Source: Corythucha ciliata (lineage: Eukaryota; Arthropoda; Insecta; Hemiptera; Tingidae). Taken from it: a DNA stretch of 64,000 nucleotides. This document shows positions 31,601 through 41,560 of the stretch, piece by piece. How positions within the stretch are numbered: position 1 is the first letter of the stretch; each line of letters opens with the position of its first letter. The stretch lies in NCBI GenBank assembly GCA_038030265.1, contig CM075937.1, positions 10,230,001-10,294,000 on the forward strand, given 5' to 3'. The position numbers and the translations under genes were made by a program. The notes under the pieces were generated by a model. The model did not search any database. It was not told where the DNA came from and saw only the letters and a list, made by a program, of their open reading frames with translations.

Positions 31601-32875
31601 ATGGGTGAGTTCGAGGTCGTCGTAAATAATATTGAAAAACTTACCGAATCGGCATCGTTTCCTCTTTGGAAATTCGAAATTACCATAATATTTGAGTCGA
31701 AGGGTTTAATTAATATCGTCGAGGGAACCGAAAACTTAGAGGAAGATGCAAGTGACCAGACAATAAAAGAATGGAAGCAAAGAGATGCCAAAGCTCGGCA
31801 AATTATTGTCGGCTCTCTCCATAAAAAACATCGTTCACACATTCTTTCATGTACGACATCGTCGGAAATGTACAAAAAGCTCTGCACTATTTTCAAAAGA
31901 GACTCGGAGCATCAAAGAACGTCGACGTACGAAAAATTCTTCTCGTACAAATTTGATGGCAGAAAGGACATGGCTACAAATTTGAGCTCTTTGGAAAATC
32001 TACGTTTTCAACTTAATTCTCTCTCCAGAGACAAAATCGACGTTGAAATGTTGATGGCAAAAATAATTTCGTGCCTCCCGTCGAATTATGACTCATTTAT
32101 TACTTCCTGGAACTCGACGACGAAAATTGAAAAGACCTTCACTAACATGACGTCCCGACTTCTGAGCGAAGAAACTCGGAAAACTGACGCCGATTCCTCA
32201 AGCTCCATAGCTTTTTACTCGAAAGAAAAACGAAATTTTCGACCACGTAATGATTTTGACAACTCCAAAAAGCGTCAAAATGACTATTTTCGTAAAAACG
32301 ACGGAAAATCTCATTTTTTATGCACAGTATGCAAAAAGAATAACGAGCCAAAAGACTGTTATTTCCGTAACAAAAACAATGGTAGAAACCAGGCAGCATT
32401 TTTCGCCGAGAGTCAATCAACTACTAAAACCGGTGATTTCACATGGATCGTCAACAACGGTGCAAGTGCGCTCATGACGAACAATAACACAGAATTAAAA
32501 CAACAGCGTCCCACTGACACTAAAGTAACCGTCGCAAAAGGAAGCAGTTTCGTTCGAGCTGTTAGCATGGGAAAATTCGAATCAACCGACTGTAAACTGA
32601 ATAACGTTCTATACGTACCAGAACTCCCTGCTAATCTTCTATCGGTGAACGCAATAACTGAAAAAGACGGAAAAGTAGTTTTTCAAAACAATCGTGTTGA
32701 AATTTACCAAAAAGATGAACTCGTCATGACCGGAACGAAAAATGCAAATGGCTTCTTTGAAGTTGAAATACCATCTCAATCTGTGCTAACGCCTTTATTG
32801 CCTCGAGCAGTGACAGCGCAGTGGCATGGCATGGCATCGAAAACTAGGACACCTCGGTCCGGAATACATATATAA
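31601..32875 (+). CDS. gag-pro: Copia 1 Gag-protease (inactive)
   Basis: A 424-residue frame 130 bases after the 5' LTR. Residues 1-200 are Copia-type Gag (FPLWKFEITIIFESKGL, WKQRDAKARQIIVGSL, IISCLPSNYDSFITSW). A zinc knuckle near residue 240 is damaged: CTVCKKNNEPKDC lacks the histidine and is one residue short of CX2CX4HX4C. The protease signature near residue 283 reads WIVNNGAS where Copia elements have DSGAS, so the catalytic aspartate is gone. It ends at a stop (32873-32875) at the start of the pre-integrase domain. Gag would form the particle; the protease cannot work as read here. Confidence 0.85.
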   Translation: MGEFEVVVNNIEKLTESASFPLWKFEITIIFESKGLINIVEGTENLEEDASDQTIKEWKQRDAKARQIIVGSLHKKHRSHILSCTTSSEMYKKLCTIFKRDSEHQRTSTYEKFFSYKFDGRKDMATNLSSLENLRFQLNSLSRDKIDVEMLMAKIISCLPSNYDSFITSWNSTTKIEKTFTNMTSRLLSEETRKTDADSSSSIAFYSKEKRNFRPRNDFDNSKKRQNDYFRKNDGKSHFLCTVCKKNNEPKDCYFRNKNNGRNQAAFFAESQSTTKTGDFTWIVNNGASALMTNNNTELKQQRPTDTKVTVAKGSSFVRAVSMGKFESTDCKLNNVLYVPELPANLLSVNAITEKDGKVVFQNNRVEIYQKDELVMTGTKNANGFFEVEIPSQSVLTPLLPRAVTAQWHGMASKTRTPRSGIHI

Positions 32876-34294
32876 AAACTCGTGAATTTGTCTATGGATT
32901 AAAATTGACCGACGCAGACTTCAAATCGCTTCAAACTTGTGAAGTATGTCTAAAAGCAAAAGCCTGTCGCAAATCTTTCGGTCAAAACCGTTCTCCAGCA
33001 GTAAAACCCCTAGAAATCATTCATATTGACGTTGTAGGACCTATTGAAACGTACACTTGGGACAACAATCGTTATTTCGTCTCTATCATGGATGATAACA
33101 CCACGCTACGTTTCTCTTGAAAAGCAAGGACGAAGTAAAACAAATTCTCAAAAACTACATCGCTAAAATTGAAAATAAATGGTCGTCGAAAGTTCAGAAA
33201 ATAAGGATGGACAACGGAGGAGAGTATGTTTCCCACGATTTCAAACAGTACTGTGATCAAAAGGGGATTGAACTCGACTATACTCCACCTCACACTCCTC
33301 AACTGAACTCTCACGCCGAAAGACTAGGAAGGACTTTAATGGACAAGACCAGAGCTATCCTCTTTGATTCTGGTCTGGAAAAGGAAATGTGGGGTGAATG
33401 TCTTCTCACAGCCACTTACCTTCTCAACCGAAGTCCGTCAAAAGCAGTAAATTCAACACCTGCAGAATTATGGTTCGGTAAAAAGCCTGACTTGTCTCAT
33501 CTACAAGTCTTTGGGTCAGCCGCGTACTCAAAAATATTGACTCATACCGGGAAACTTGATCCCAAAGTAAAGAAATGCGTCTTCGTAGGCTATACACCTA
33601 ACGCTTACAGACTCTGGGATACTGCAAGACGAAAAATTGTCGTGTCTAGAGACGTCTACTTTAACACTCATGACGAAGAACATCGTGCGGGTCCATCTCT
33701 AATTGTCAACCTTGATTTTGATTTGAGTGATAACGCTAAAACTCCCACAAATGAGACCGACAACGAAAACTCATTAAAAAATGACGATGAAGACATTGAA
33801 GATAATACCAATCGTCTGGAAGAACCAATCGCAGTCATACCTAATGACGATGAAGAAATAATTACAGCGGAAGAAACTGACAATGAAACTCCAAACACCA
33901 CAAAGCAAGAATATTTAAGAAGATCGACGAGAACTAAAAATTTACCCCAAAAGTTAAATGACTATCACCTCAATTTAGACTCACTGGAAACCCTAGAAGA
34001 AACCGCATTGTTGTCATTTAAAGATGCTCTCAAAAGCAATGAAAACATTCAATGGCGTCAAGCAATAGAAGATGAAAAGAAATCATTAGCAAAAAACAAC
34101 ACATGGACTCTAGTCAATCGAGAAGAAGCTGGGAATAAAATAATATTGTCAAACAGATGGGTATTTCGCGTAAAAGACGATGGCAGATACAAAGCCCGCC
34201 TCGTCGCAAGGGGGTGTGAGCAAAAACTCGGTTGCGACTGATGCATGCGTTGATTGCTCAGAAAAATTATCACATGGGGAAATTGTGTGCGATC

Positions 34295-34326
<32 letters not shown>

Positions 34327-34345
34327 CGGAATATTCGAAAAACCT
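32876..34345 (+). pseudogene. Copia 1 integrase and start of reverse transcriptase, broken
   Basis: Pieces in several frames follow each other. 32905-33120 has the zinc-binding end (CEVCLKAKACRKSFG) and the first integrase aspartate (IHIDVVGP). A frameshift near 33115 leads to 33117-34241 with the second aspartate (RMDNGGEY), the glutamate (NSHAERLGRT) and the GKKPDLSHLQVFG motif, then the linker (RRSTRTKNLPQ) and the RT start (NRWVFRVKDDGRYKARLVARG). A deletion/frameshift near 34225 precedes RT sequence AQKNYHMGKL, and a 28-T run at 34298-34325 interrupts it before GIFEKP, where the MITE sits. Confidence 0.8.
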
Positions 34346-34346
34346 G

Positions 34347-34483
34347 GGGGCCTATTCTCTAACAACAAGCAATATTTTTTTCGCCAGCCATGTGTTTATT
34401 TCATTCATTTGTTTGAAGAAAATCAATTAAATAAACATATGACTTCGAAAAAGCTATTGCTTCGGAGTTAGAGAATAAGCCCC
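34347..34483. mobile_element. PIF/Harbinger-like MITE in Copia 1 RT
   Basis: Ends are ggggcctattctctaac (34347-34363) and, inverted, gttagagaataagcccc (34467-34483), with one mismatch. CTG flanks both sides (34344-34346 and 34484-34486), matching the 3-bp CWG/TWA duplications of PIF/Harbinger relatives. It splits the RT between GIFEKP and VYMEIPEG. Confidence 0.75.
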
Positions 34484-34487
34484 CTGT

Positions 34488-34585
34488 TGTAACGGGGGGG
34501 ATTTTTGGGGCTTTTGGGACCGTTACAGGGGAGACAGGACAAAATAATGAAATCACGAGTTAACGCTCTAACTTTATTAACTTAA
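34488..34585 (-). repeat. 3' LTR remnant of the nested LTR element
   Basis: Matches 35986-36076 from tgtaacggggggg through cgagttaacgctctaac to ttaacttaac, with a ~10-base internal insertion. Beyond 34585 the similarity stops, so most of U3 is missing or replaced. Confidence 0.7.
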
Positions 34586-34659
34586 CGTTGTGTAGAAGAA
34601 GAAGGAACAAGGAAAAAATAAACTACGCTAGGGGTGAGGAGGTATCAAATCGCTTGTAA

Positions 34660-35634
34660 TTATGTAATAAATTCCTCCGGGTGAAAATAGGTTTTAAGTC
34701 GTTTGCGCCCGTTTGACAAGACCTTTTGGAGGATTTCGGAAGGACTTCGAGGATGTGAACGACTAAGATTAATGCCATTTCCGAGAGAGTTTTTGGTGAA
34801 GGGCACTATCAACGTAGACGGTACTTCCGAGGGAAAATAAGGGCTAGTCAGGCGCAGGACGTACAACCTAAGCATTCCAGTGGGCGAAATTGATAAATGC
34901 AGAGGGGTAGCTGCGTTCGTTTTAGAACTTGGCTTGTGGAAGAAACGTCCATTAGGTTCGGGGAGAGTCATCAGGTTCAAGGTCAAATCAGGGTTTGAGA
35001 GACAGTCCCTAAATTGGCCCGTGTGAGACGCTGGAGTGGTTGGGGTTGTTAGGGGGGTTGTAATGGATTTTGGCGGTGAGGAGGAGATGGGGTTCCAGGG
35101 TATAGTGGTGGGCTTGGAAGGTGGATTTAGGGTGAGAGGGTTAGGGGTCATTTCTGGTTCAGGACTGTGTGGGGAACAGGAAGTAGGGAAGGCACCCCCG
35201 GGGGCCGCTTGTGGAGGTGGGGAAATGGTTCGGGTTGTTGCAGGGGGTGCAAGGGTCGGTCTCACCGAAAGTTGTGGAGGGGGGTAATATTGTCCAGGGT
35301 TTGAATCCATGGGGAGGTTGGTAAGGCATGGAAAAAGTTGGGGGGATGCTGCCGTGTGGTTTGCTGGACTCGGCTCGGGCAGAAAGGGACGAGGAACAGT
35401 GCAGGGCATGAGAGGTGGATTAGTAGTGAGGGAATAGGGGAGCATTTCGGGTTCAGGGCTGTGTGAAGGACTAGGAGTAAGGCAGACATTCGCAGGGTCT
35501 GGTTGCAAATGTTGGGCTATGGTGTTCACTATCTGTTGGATTTTTTCATGAACACCGATACGTTTTCTCGCTTCCACTGCTATCCTGTCCATCTCGTCAT
35601 TATAAGCCCTAAGGAACGCTAGGGCTTCCAGCAT
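34660..35634 (-). CDS. Proline-rich ORF of non-autonomous LTR element
   Basis: A 324-residue intact frame, the only one in the element. Residues 1-45 look helical (EALAFLRAYNDEMDRIAVEA, HEKIQQIVNTIAQHL). Residues 50-215 are very rich in Pro, Ser and Thr, with a repeated SHSPEPEM motif (about residues 57-64, 152-160), i.e. an internal duplication. The C-terminal ~100 residues are basic and contain NGRKRLKTYFHPEEF. I do not recognise a family; its place just after the primer site suggests a gag-like or captured gene. A gtaaga donor-like site near 35922 and pyrimidine-rich tract with acceptor-like ending near 35645 could define a leader intron. Confidence 0.5.
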   Translation of the reverse strand: MLEALAFLRAYNDEMDRIAVEARKRIGVHEKIQQIVNTIAQHLQPDPANVCLTPSPSHSPEPEMLPYSLTTNPPLMPCTVPRPFLPEPSPANHTAASPQLFPCLTNLPMDSNPGQYYPPPQLSVRPTLAPPATTRTISPPPQAAPGGAFPTSCSPHSPEPEMTPNPLTLNPPSKPTTIPWNPISSSPPKSITTPLTTPTTPASHTGQFRDCLSNPDLTLNLMTLPEPNGRFFHKPSSKTNAATPLHLSISPTGMLRLYVLRLTSPYFPSEVPSTLIVPFTKNSLGNGINLSRSHPRSPSEILQKVLSNGRKRLKTYFHPEEFIT

Positions 35635-35985
35635 TTTACCTTGTGGAAGAGGGAAAATAGCGATCGGGAAGAGGAGAAGGAGAGCGATGAGAAGGCAATT
35701 GAACTAATTTCTGCTTTGGAGCGAGCAGGGAGGGGGGTGTTTTAATTAGTCATAGCCAAGGAGAGAGAGGGAAGCGTGCACGTGGCGGCCGCGAACAGGG
35801 AAAGGAAAGCGAAATTGCAGAAGAGGGAAGAGCTATGACAGGGGGGAGGGGAATTATTGCTAATAATTCCTAAAGTAGCAACTTGAACGCTGGGGTACTA
35901 GAGAATAAAAAAATCTCTTACCTTTTTCAAGTCAGATGGCCGGCAGTGGACGGCACGTGGGGTTCGACGACTTCTGACACCAGTT

Positions 35986-36385
35986 TGTAACGGGGGGGAT
36001 TTTGGGACCGTTACAGGGGAGACAGGACAAAATAATGAAATCACGAGTTAAGGCTCTAACTTTATTAACTTAACTAACAATCAAAAACCTCTTAGAACTT
36101 GTTAACTACCGGGGGGGGGGGCACAATGACACTGAGGGAACTAACCGAGCGGCCGAGGCACACTCGAGCCGGCGGCTGGCGATCGACTCTTTCATTTCGG
36201 CGCTTCGTCCACCTGGAAAACTCGTGATTGGGTAGGAGGGGAATTTAACCGGGTCGCCTATTGCGACATTTGCCGTGCCGTTCAAGTGAGCTTTGGACTC
36301 TTTGCTCAGCCCTCTGTCCCATGCTGTAATGTTAGGCAACCTCGGGACCGGCAACCTTTGTCTCCCTTGCGTAGCGCACGTTACA
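35986..36385 (-). repeat. 5' LTR of the nested LTR element
   Basis: 400 bases with TG..CA-type ends (tgtaac / gttaca). On the minus strand its end is followed by the candidate primer site at about 35960-35983. Confidence 0.7.
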
Positions 36386-36389
36386 CTGT

Positions 36390-37437
36390 TTACATGGAGA
36401 GATACCTGAAGGTTAGAAACAAATTGAAAACAAAGTAATACCTATGTAAAGTAGAAAAGGCTCTCTATGGCCTTCGAGAAGCTCTAATGCATGAGACGAG
36501 CATTTTTAAAAACTAGGACTCAACGTTATTCCTTGCGATTCACGTCGATGATGGAATTCTGGCTTCCGACGATGAAAACAAGATTTGAAAATTACTCTTT
36601 CAGCTCACACAAAAATTTGAAATGAGTGCTGTTAAAAATCCCAAAACATTTCTCGGGCTAGAAGTCGCTAAAGAAAAAGATGGTGTGAAAATATGTCAAG
36701 CAGAATACGCAAAACAAGTTTTGAACAAATATGGAATGCAAGAATGCAAGCCGGCACCTAGACCTTTGCTTAATCCTTCGGAGAAAAACGAATCTTTGGT
36801 CTCAGGATTTCCTTTCAGAGAAGTCGTCGGCAGCTTGTTGTACATATCCACAAAAACTCGACCTGATTTGGCTTTCGCTGTTGGAATGAGCAGTCGAAAA
36901 TCCTACCGAAAAAGACATTTTAAACTTAAAAAGGGCCTTGAAATACCTATTCGCTATTCGGAAATCCGACAGACGAAATCACAGCTCATTGTGACTCAGA
37001 TTACGCCGGGGATCCAGAAACTAGAAAAAGCGCTTCGGGTTACAAAATCTATTTCGCTGGTGCGCCAATAAGCTGGAGTTCCAAGAAGCAGCCTATCGTT
37101 GTAACATCAAGCACTGAGAGTAAATATATCGCTGCATCGGAATGCTCTAAAGAAGTTGTATATTTAAAGAGCCTGTATTAAGAAATTACAAACAAAACTA
37201 TCAGAGCCACCATCAAAGTTGATAATCAGAGTGCCATAAGTCTAATCAAAAAATGAAATTTCAACAGAAGAAGTAAACACATTGACGTTAGATTTCATTT
37301 CATAAAAGAACTCTCTGACAAGAATATCATCAATGCTGAATATTGTCCTCCGAAACCAAGAACTTGCTGATTTACTCACTAAGCCGCTCCATACTACCAA
37401 ATTTGCAAACTTCAAAAGTCAGATGGTGACATTTTGA
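36390..37437 (+). pseudogene. Copia 1 reverse transcriptase/RNase H remainder, broken
   Basis: RT resumes at VYMEIPEG right after the nested elements. KALYGLRE and the active-site region HVDDGILASD follow with stops, then a 149-codon open frame (36622-37071) has FLGLEVAKEKDGVKICQAEY and VGSLLYISTKTRPDLAFAVG. RNase H follows out of frame from about 37040 with APISWSSKKQPIVVTSSTES and the RSKHIDVRFHFIKE motif near 37270-37310. Several stops and frameshifts make it non-functional. Confidence 0.8.
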
Positions 37438-37474
37438 TTTTAAACCCTTTTTAAATACAAAGTTAAGGAGGGTG

Positions 37475-38250
37475 TGTTCGACTGGGTAATTTTGTACACA
37501 GCCTCCAACATATGGATCATAATTTCATTCAAGTTTATTAGTGGCCCATACACGGGCAGATAATTTTGACAGATTTGATCGGCCGATATTTTCAACAGAT
37601 ATCGTTAACGATCTAGAGCAAACGATGAGATCTGTCGTCGCCCCTTAACGTACAAAAGTTATCTGCGATCGATATCTGTTACCCGATCAGATCAGCTCGT
37701 TGGTGGGAGCACATCTGGCAGATTTCATTTATCGATCGGGTTCGAAAGATATTTGAGATCGGTGGCAGATATGGAGTTTTAAAAAAAATGGAGGGAGCAA
37801 AAAGCTTTTTCACTTGAGAGGTAATACATTGATATAATTCAGATCAAAAGACTTATAAACGAACTGGAATAAAAGCAGTATATTGTCTAGCCTGAATCAT
37901 ACATATGTTATTAAACACTATAGAACGGACAGATCAGATCGTTACGTTAAGGGGTGACGCCCGATTCAAAATCGGCAGATCTGTCCCACAGATATCTCTC
38001 ATGAGAAATCGGTAGGTTAGTGGGGGACCACAGACCACATCTGACGGATTTGATCTCCCACCGATATCGTTCGGCAGATATTTGTAGATCGGTCATCGTT
38101 TATTACCCACTAACGAGCAAATTTTCACCACCGATATCTGTCAAAAACATGAAATCTGCCGCAGATATCTGCTCGTGTATGCCCACCTATTGTTGTCCTA
38201 ATAAAAAAATAGTGTTTCTGTTTCATTCGTTCACGACTCTGCTACCAATA
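37475..38250 (+). repeat. 3' LTR of Copia 1, interrupted
   Basis: The LTR runs 37475-37539 and 38188-38250 around the fold-back insertion. It is preceded by aaggagggtg, a polypurine tract. The last bases read ccaata instead of ccaaca. Target duplication agaac follows at 38251-38255. Confidence 0.85.
37540..38187. mobile_element. Fold-back DNA element inside Copia 1 3' LTR
   Basis: The ends (gtggcccatacacgggcagat and, inverted, atctgctcgtgtatgccca) form terminal inverted repeats; pairing continues inward in patches, for example cgccccttaacgt near 37643 with acgttaaggggtgacg near 37943. Many internal palindromes (agatatct) occur. The LTR sequence on both sides shares TATT (37536-37539 and 38188-38191), a possible 4-bp target duplication. 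No ORF; superfamily unknown. Confidence 0.7.
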
Positions 38251-38255
38251 AGAAC

Positions 38256-39390
38256 AACTCAAATAAACGCCCGAAATCACTAATTCGCAGCTACATAGAA
38301 AAACCAATGTCCAACGCCAAAACATAGAAAAACGCAATGTCGTGCTGAGATAAATCGCTAATTCATGGCTAAAAAATTGAGGCAAAGCAGCGATGAATCG
38401 CTTAGCGGGCTCAGCTAATGTAAGACAACTTTGGGGCTAAAATTGGAAGAAAAAAAAAGCTTTAATTCATGGCACGAATTGGAAACACTGATTCGCAGCT
38501 AAAATTTAGGGAAACTGCTAATCGGCCGCTGAAACAAAGAAAAACGCCAATTCGTGGCTAAAATAAATAAAAAGGTTAATTATTCGCGGATTCACAATAT
38601 TTCACGGCTAAAGTGGAAAAAGAGGTTAATTTCGCGGCTTATAATTGGGAAAACGCGAAATCGGAGCTAGAATTGAGAGAAGGTGCGCTAAATCGACAGC
38701 GAAAACCTAAAATGCCTAAAATTGAGATAAATTGCTAATTCGATGCTATGAAATTAAGAAAAAGCATAAGAAAAAGCAACGATGAATCGGTTTGCAGGCT
38801 CAGAGAATGCACCAAAATGTGATAACCTTTTGAGGCACGTATATGAGGCGAAAAGTTTGAGGGAAAAAAAAAGCATAATTGAGAAAAAGCGCTAAATTCG
38901 TGGCAATAAAGTTAAGAAAAGGAAGCGATGAATCACTCGGTGCTAATAATATTCGTGGCTGAAATAGTTAAAAAGTGCTAATTCGTAGCAAAATGTGAGG
39001 GGGGCGAAAGTGGGAATCATAATTGGTGGCCAAAAGTTGAGAAAAGCGCCTGATTCACAGCTTATTATTGAAAAAAAAACGCCAATTCGTGGTTTTCGAG
39101 GCTACTTTGTGACCAAAATTGAAAGCATTTTCCATTTACATAAAATTCGGCCCTAGATCTGCAGTTCATTTGCACTCGCCCTCTTCAAATTAAAACATAA
39201 ATGTTAGTTGACAAGACGAGTGGAAATTAATTGCTCTGGAGCATAATTTTATGTAAATGGAAAATGCTGTAAGAAAAAGCGCTCATTCTCGGTTAAATAA
39301 AAATAAAAACCGCCAATTCGCGGCTAAATTTGACAAAAAGCGCTGATTCTCAGGTTGAAATCCGCTAAATCAAGCAGCTCCTCAGTATGG
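38256..39390. repeat. Type B degenerate repeat array
   Basis: Units such as gctaaaattgagataaattg and cgctaattcatggc continue the orientation seen before the Copia 1 insertion at 30590-31345. Confidence 0.65.
39124..39268. mobile_element. 145-bp MITE with perfect 24-bp inverted ends
   Basis: 39124-39147 (agcattttccatttacataa...) is the exact reverse complement of 39245-39268. The ~97-base middle is unrelated to the surrounding type B units. No target duplication is certain and the superfamily is unknown. Confidence 0.7.
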
Positions 39391-39879
39391 CAGGTTTTGC
39401 TCCTAAAAAAAAAAAGTTTCGCAAGGTTTCCTTATTTTAAAAAGCCCTGTTTCACGAGTTTGTCACTTTGAAACTACAGATTTCACGGCTTTGGGTCTTC
39501 CACACACTCAGTTATTGTTTCAGTGATGCATTTCTTTTACTGCATTTTTATTTGGCCTCTTATTGGTCAATTATTGGGGTTATAGACTCTGTATAAAATC
39601 AAATTTTTCGGCTTGCCCCACTGAATAAAAACAGTTTCACGGGTTTAGCTCATTCAAAAAACCGCAGGAAAACACCAAATGCAAGGGATTGGCTGTTTGA
39701 AAAACCCAGGATGATGGAGCTACGAAAATCAGTTTTACGGGGAATGGGCAGGGCTGTTCCTATATCCTTCACGGAGCCCTTTAGGCGAGAGCAATAGTAA
39801 AGGGCCCCTTCTAGCGGGTGGATATTGTATTATTATTTATACTTATACTTATATATGCTTTGCTCAACAGCTAAATAAC
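39391..39879. repeat. Type C-like degenerate repeats
   Basis: Contains ttcacgggtttagctcattc, aaaaccgcaggaaaacac and similar units like those at 6285-7145. Nothing coding seen. Confidence 0.4.
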
Positions 39880-41560
39880 TGACTATATTCGCGCCCCAAA
39901 TTGGCAAAACTGACGGTTCTCTCGCCTTGAAAAGGGATAACCAGACGATTTGCGCCCTGAAAAATAGCGAAACTGACGATTCCCGCTCCAGAAATAGTCA
40001 AAATGGCAATCCCCGCTCTAAAAATAGCCAAACTAACTTATCACGCATTGAAAATAGCTAAACTGATGATTCGTGCACCTTGAAAATAACTGAAAAAATT
40101 ATGATTCCCGACCTTAAATGGCTGAATCGCCCATTCGCGCGCCAAAAGTGACCAGATATTCATTAATTTGGCCACCAAACATGGCCTTGGCATCTTAAAA
40201 ACAGAAACGTTTCATTCAGGCCCTAAAACTGTAGGCCAAGTGCAACAAATTAACGTTACACAACACGTTTTAGCAACTTTTAGTGTTTATTGGGACTAAA
40301 GTAAAACTCCAACCTCAGTGGAGCTTCAACTACCGTAAAGCTGTTTTTTATGGTTTTTATTTATTTCTTGATTTAGAAAATCCGGGCCCTGAAGGAAAGC
40401 CGCGGACCCATGCCCTCTCCCTATCTCGACAGGCCTGATTATTACGCACGCTAAAAATAGTCGAACTGGCGATTCCCACTCTGAATATGGCCAAACTGAC
40501 ACCAAGCGTTCTGAAAATGGCTAAACAGATTATTCCTGCTCTGAAAATTACAAAATCGACCATTCACGTGCCAAGAATGGCCAATCTGAGCATTCGCGCC
40601 TTTGGCTTCGCGTACCATTCATGCCCCCGCGCAAAATAGATTCCAAAACTTACTCTATGCGCCCTAAAAACAGCAAAAATTACTATTTGCGTCTTGAAAA
40701 TGGCTAAAATGAGTTCATTCCCTGGATGTAATTGACTAAGGCCCGGGTCGACTACTGAGGTTTAAACTTTAAAGTTCCGTTTAACACTAAGCTGAGCTTA
40801 AAGAGCTTACACCCCAATCAGAAATTAGCATTGTGAATACAAAATCGTTTAAGCCCTTAGCAACGTTTAAACGGACACTGTCGACCTAACCCTAAAATGA
40901 CGGATTTGTACCCTGAAAGTTACAAACTGACGAGTATTCATGCCTAGAAACGACCAAACTGACAGTTTGCGCTGTGAAAATGGCCTAACCGGCTATTCTA
41001 ATCACGATCACGCTCTAAAGTTGGCAAATCTGACTCTATGCGGCTGTATAGTTAAACTGACGATTCGCTCTTAAAAAGATTATTGGCTGTCCTAAAACCA
41101 ACAAAGCCTTCACGCTTCATTAATTTATTGACTGACGATTTGTGCCCCTAATAGTCAAACTGGCTATTCAGGCTCTTGAAAAGGCATACTAGTACTGGAT
41201 GTTCACCCTTTGGAAGAGACAAACTGATCATTCATGCACTGACGGAGTAGAAAAATGAAGATTTGTGCCTTCAAAATGGTTACTAAACTCGCGCAGCGCT
41301 TTTAAATTGCTTAACTGGCTGACCACGCTCCAAAAGTGGCTACAAGGACCATTCTTGCCTGGGAAAATGGCGGAAAATACCATTAGTACTTCAAAAATGG
41401 CCAAACTGCACCTTCGCGGCTTATAAATCTGCCAATCTGCAGACGATTCGTGCTCTGAAAATAGCTAAACTGATCCTATATAGGATCTGCAGATGGCGTA
41501 ACTAACAATCCATGCCATAATTATCGGTTTTACTGCAGTTTTGACAGTTTTGAACGCCGA
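39880..41560. repeat. Degenerate ~33-bp repeat array, type D
   Basis: Repeated variants of ctgaaaatagccaaactgac followed by gattcgcgc recur about every 33 bases with strong divergence. Short frames across it are not conserved. Confidence 0.65.

Larger units (their letters stand above)
34488..36385 (-). mobile_element. Non-autonomous LTR retrotransposon nested in Copia 1
   Basis: The element begins tgtaacggggggg and ends cgcacgttaca, with 4-bp target duplication ctgt on both sides (34484-34487, 36386-36389). Read on the minus strand, the 5' LTR is 35986-36385 and is followed by actggtgtcagaagtcgtcg, a TGG-type primer site like those of many insect Gypsy elements. The left (3') LTR matches the other only over its first ~98 bases (34488-34585). 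One proline-rich open frame lies between; no protease, RT or integrase is present. Confidence 0.75.
31348..38250 (+). mobile_element. Ty1/Copia retrotransposon 1 with nested insertions
   Basis: Short LTRs (31348-31470; 37475-38250 including an insertion), a copia-type primer site, gag-protease, integrase, reverse transcriptase and RNase H in the Copia order PR-INT-RT-RH. A perfect 5-bp target duplication, agaac, flanks it (31343-31347 and 38251-38255). It contains a 28-T run (34298-34325), a MITE (34347-34483), a non-autonomous LTR element (34488-36385) and a fold-back element (37540-38187). Many frameshifts, stops and lost catalytic residues show it is long dead. Confidence 0.92.
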
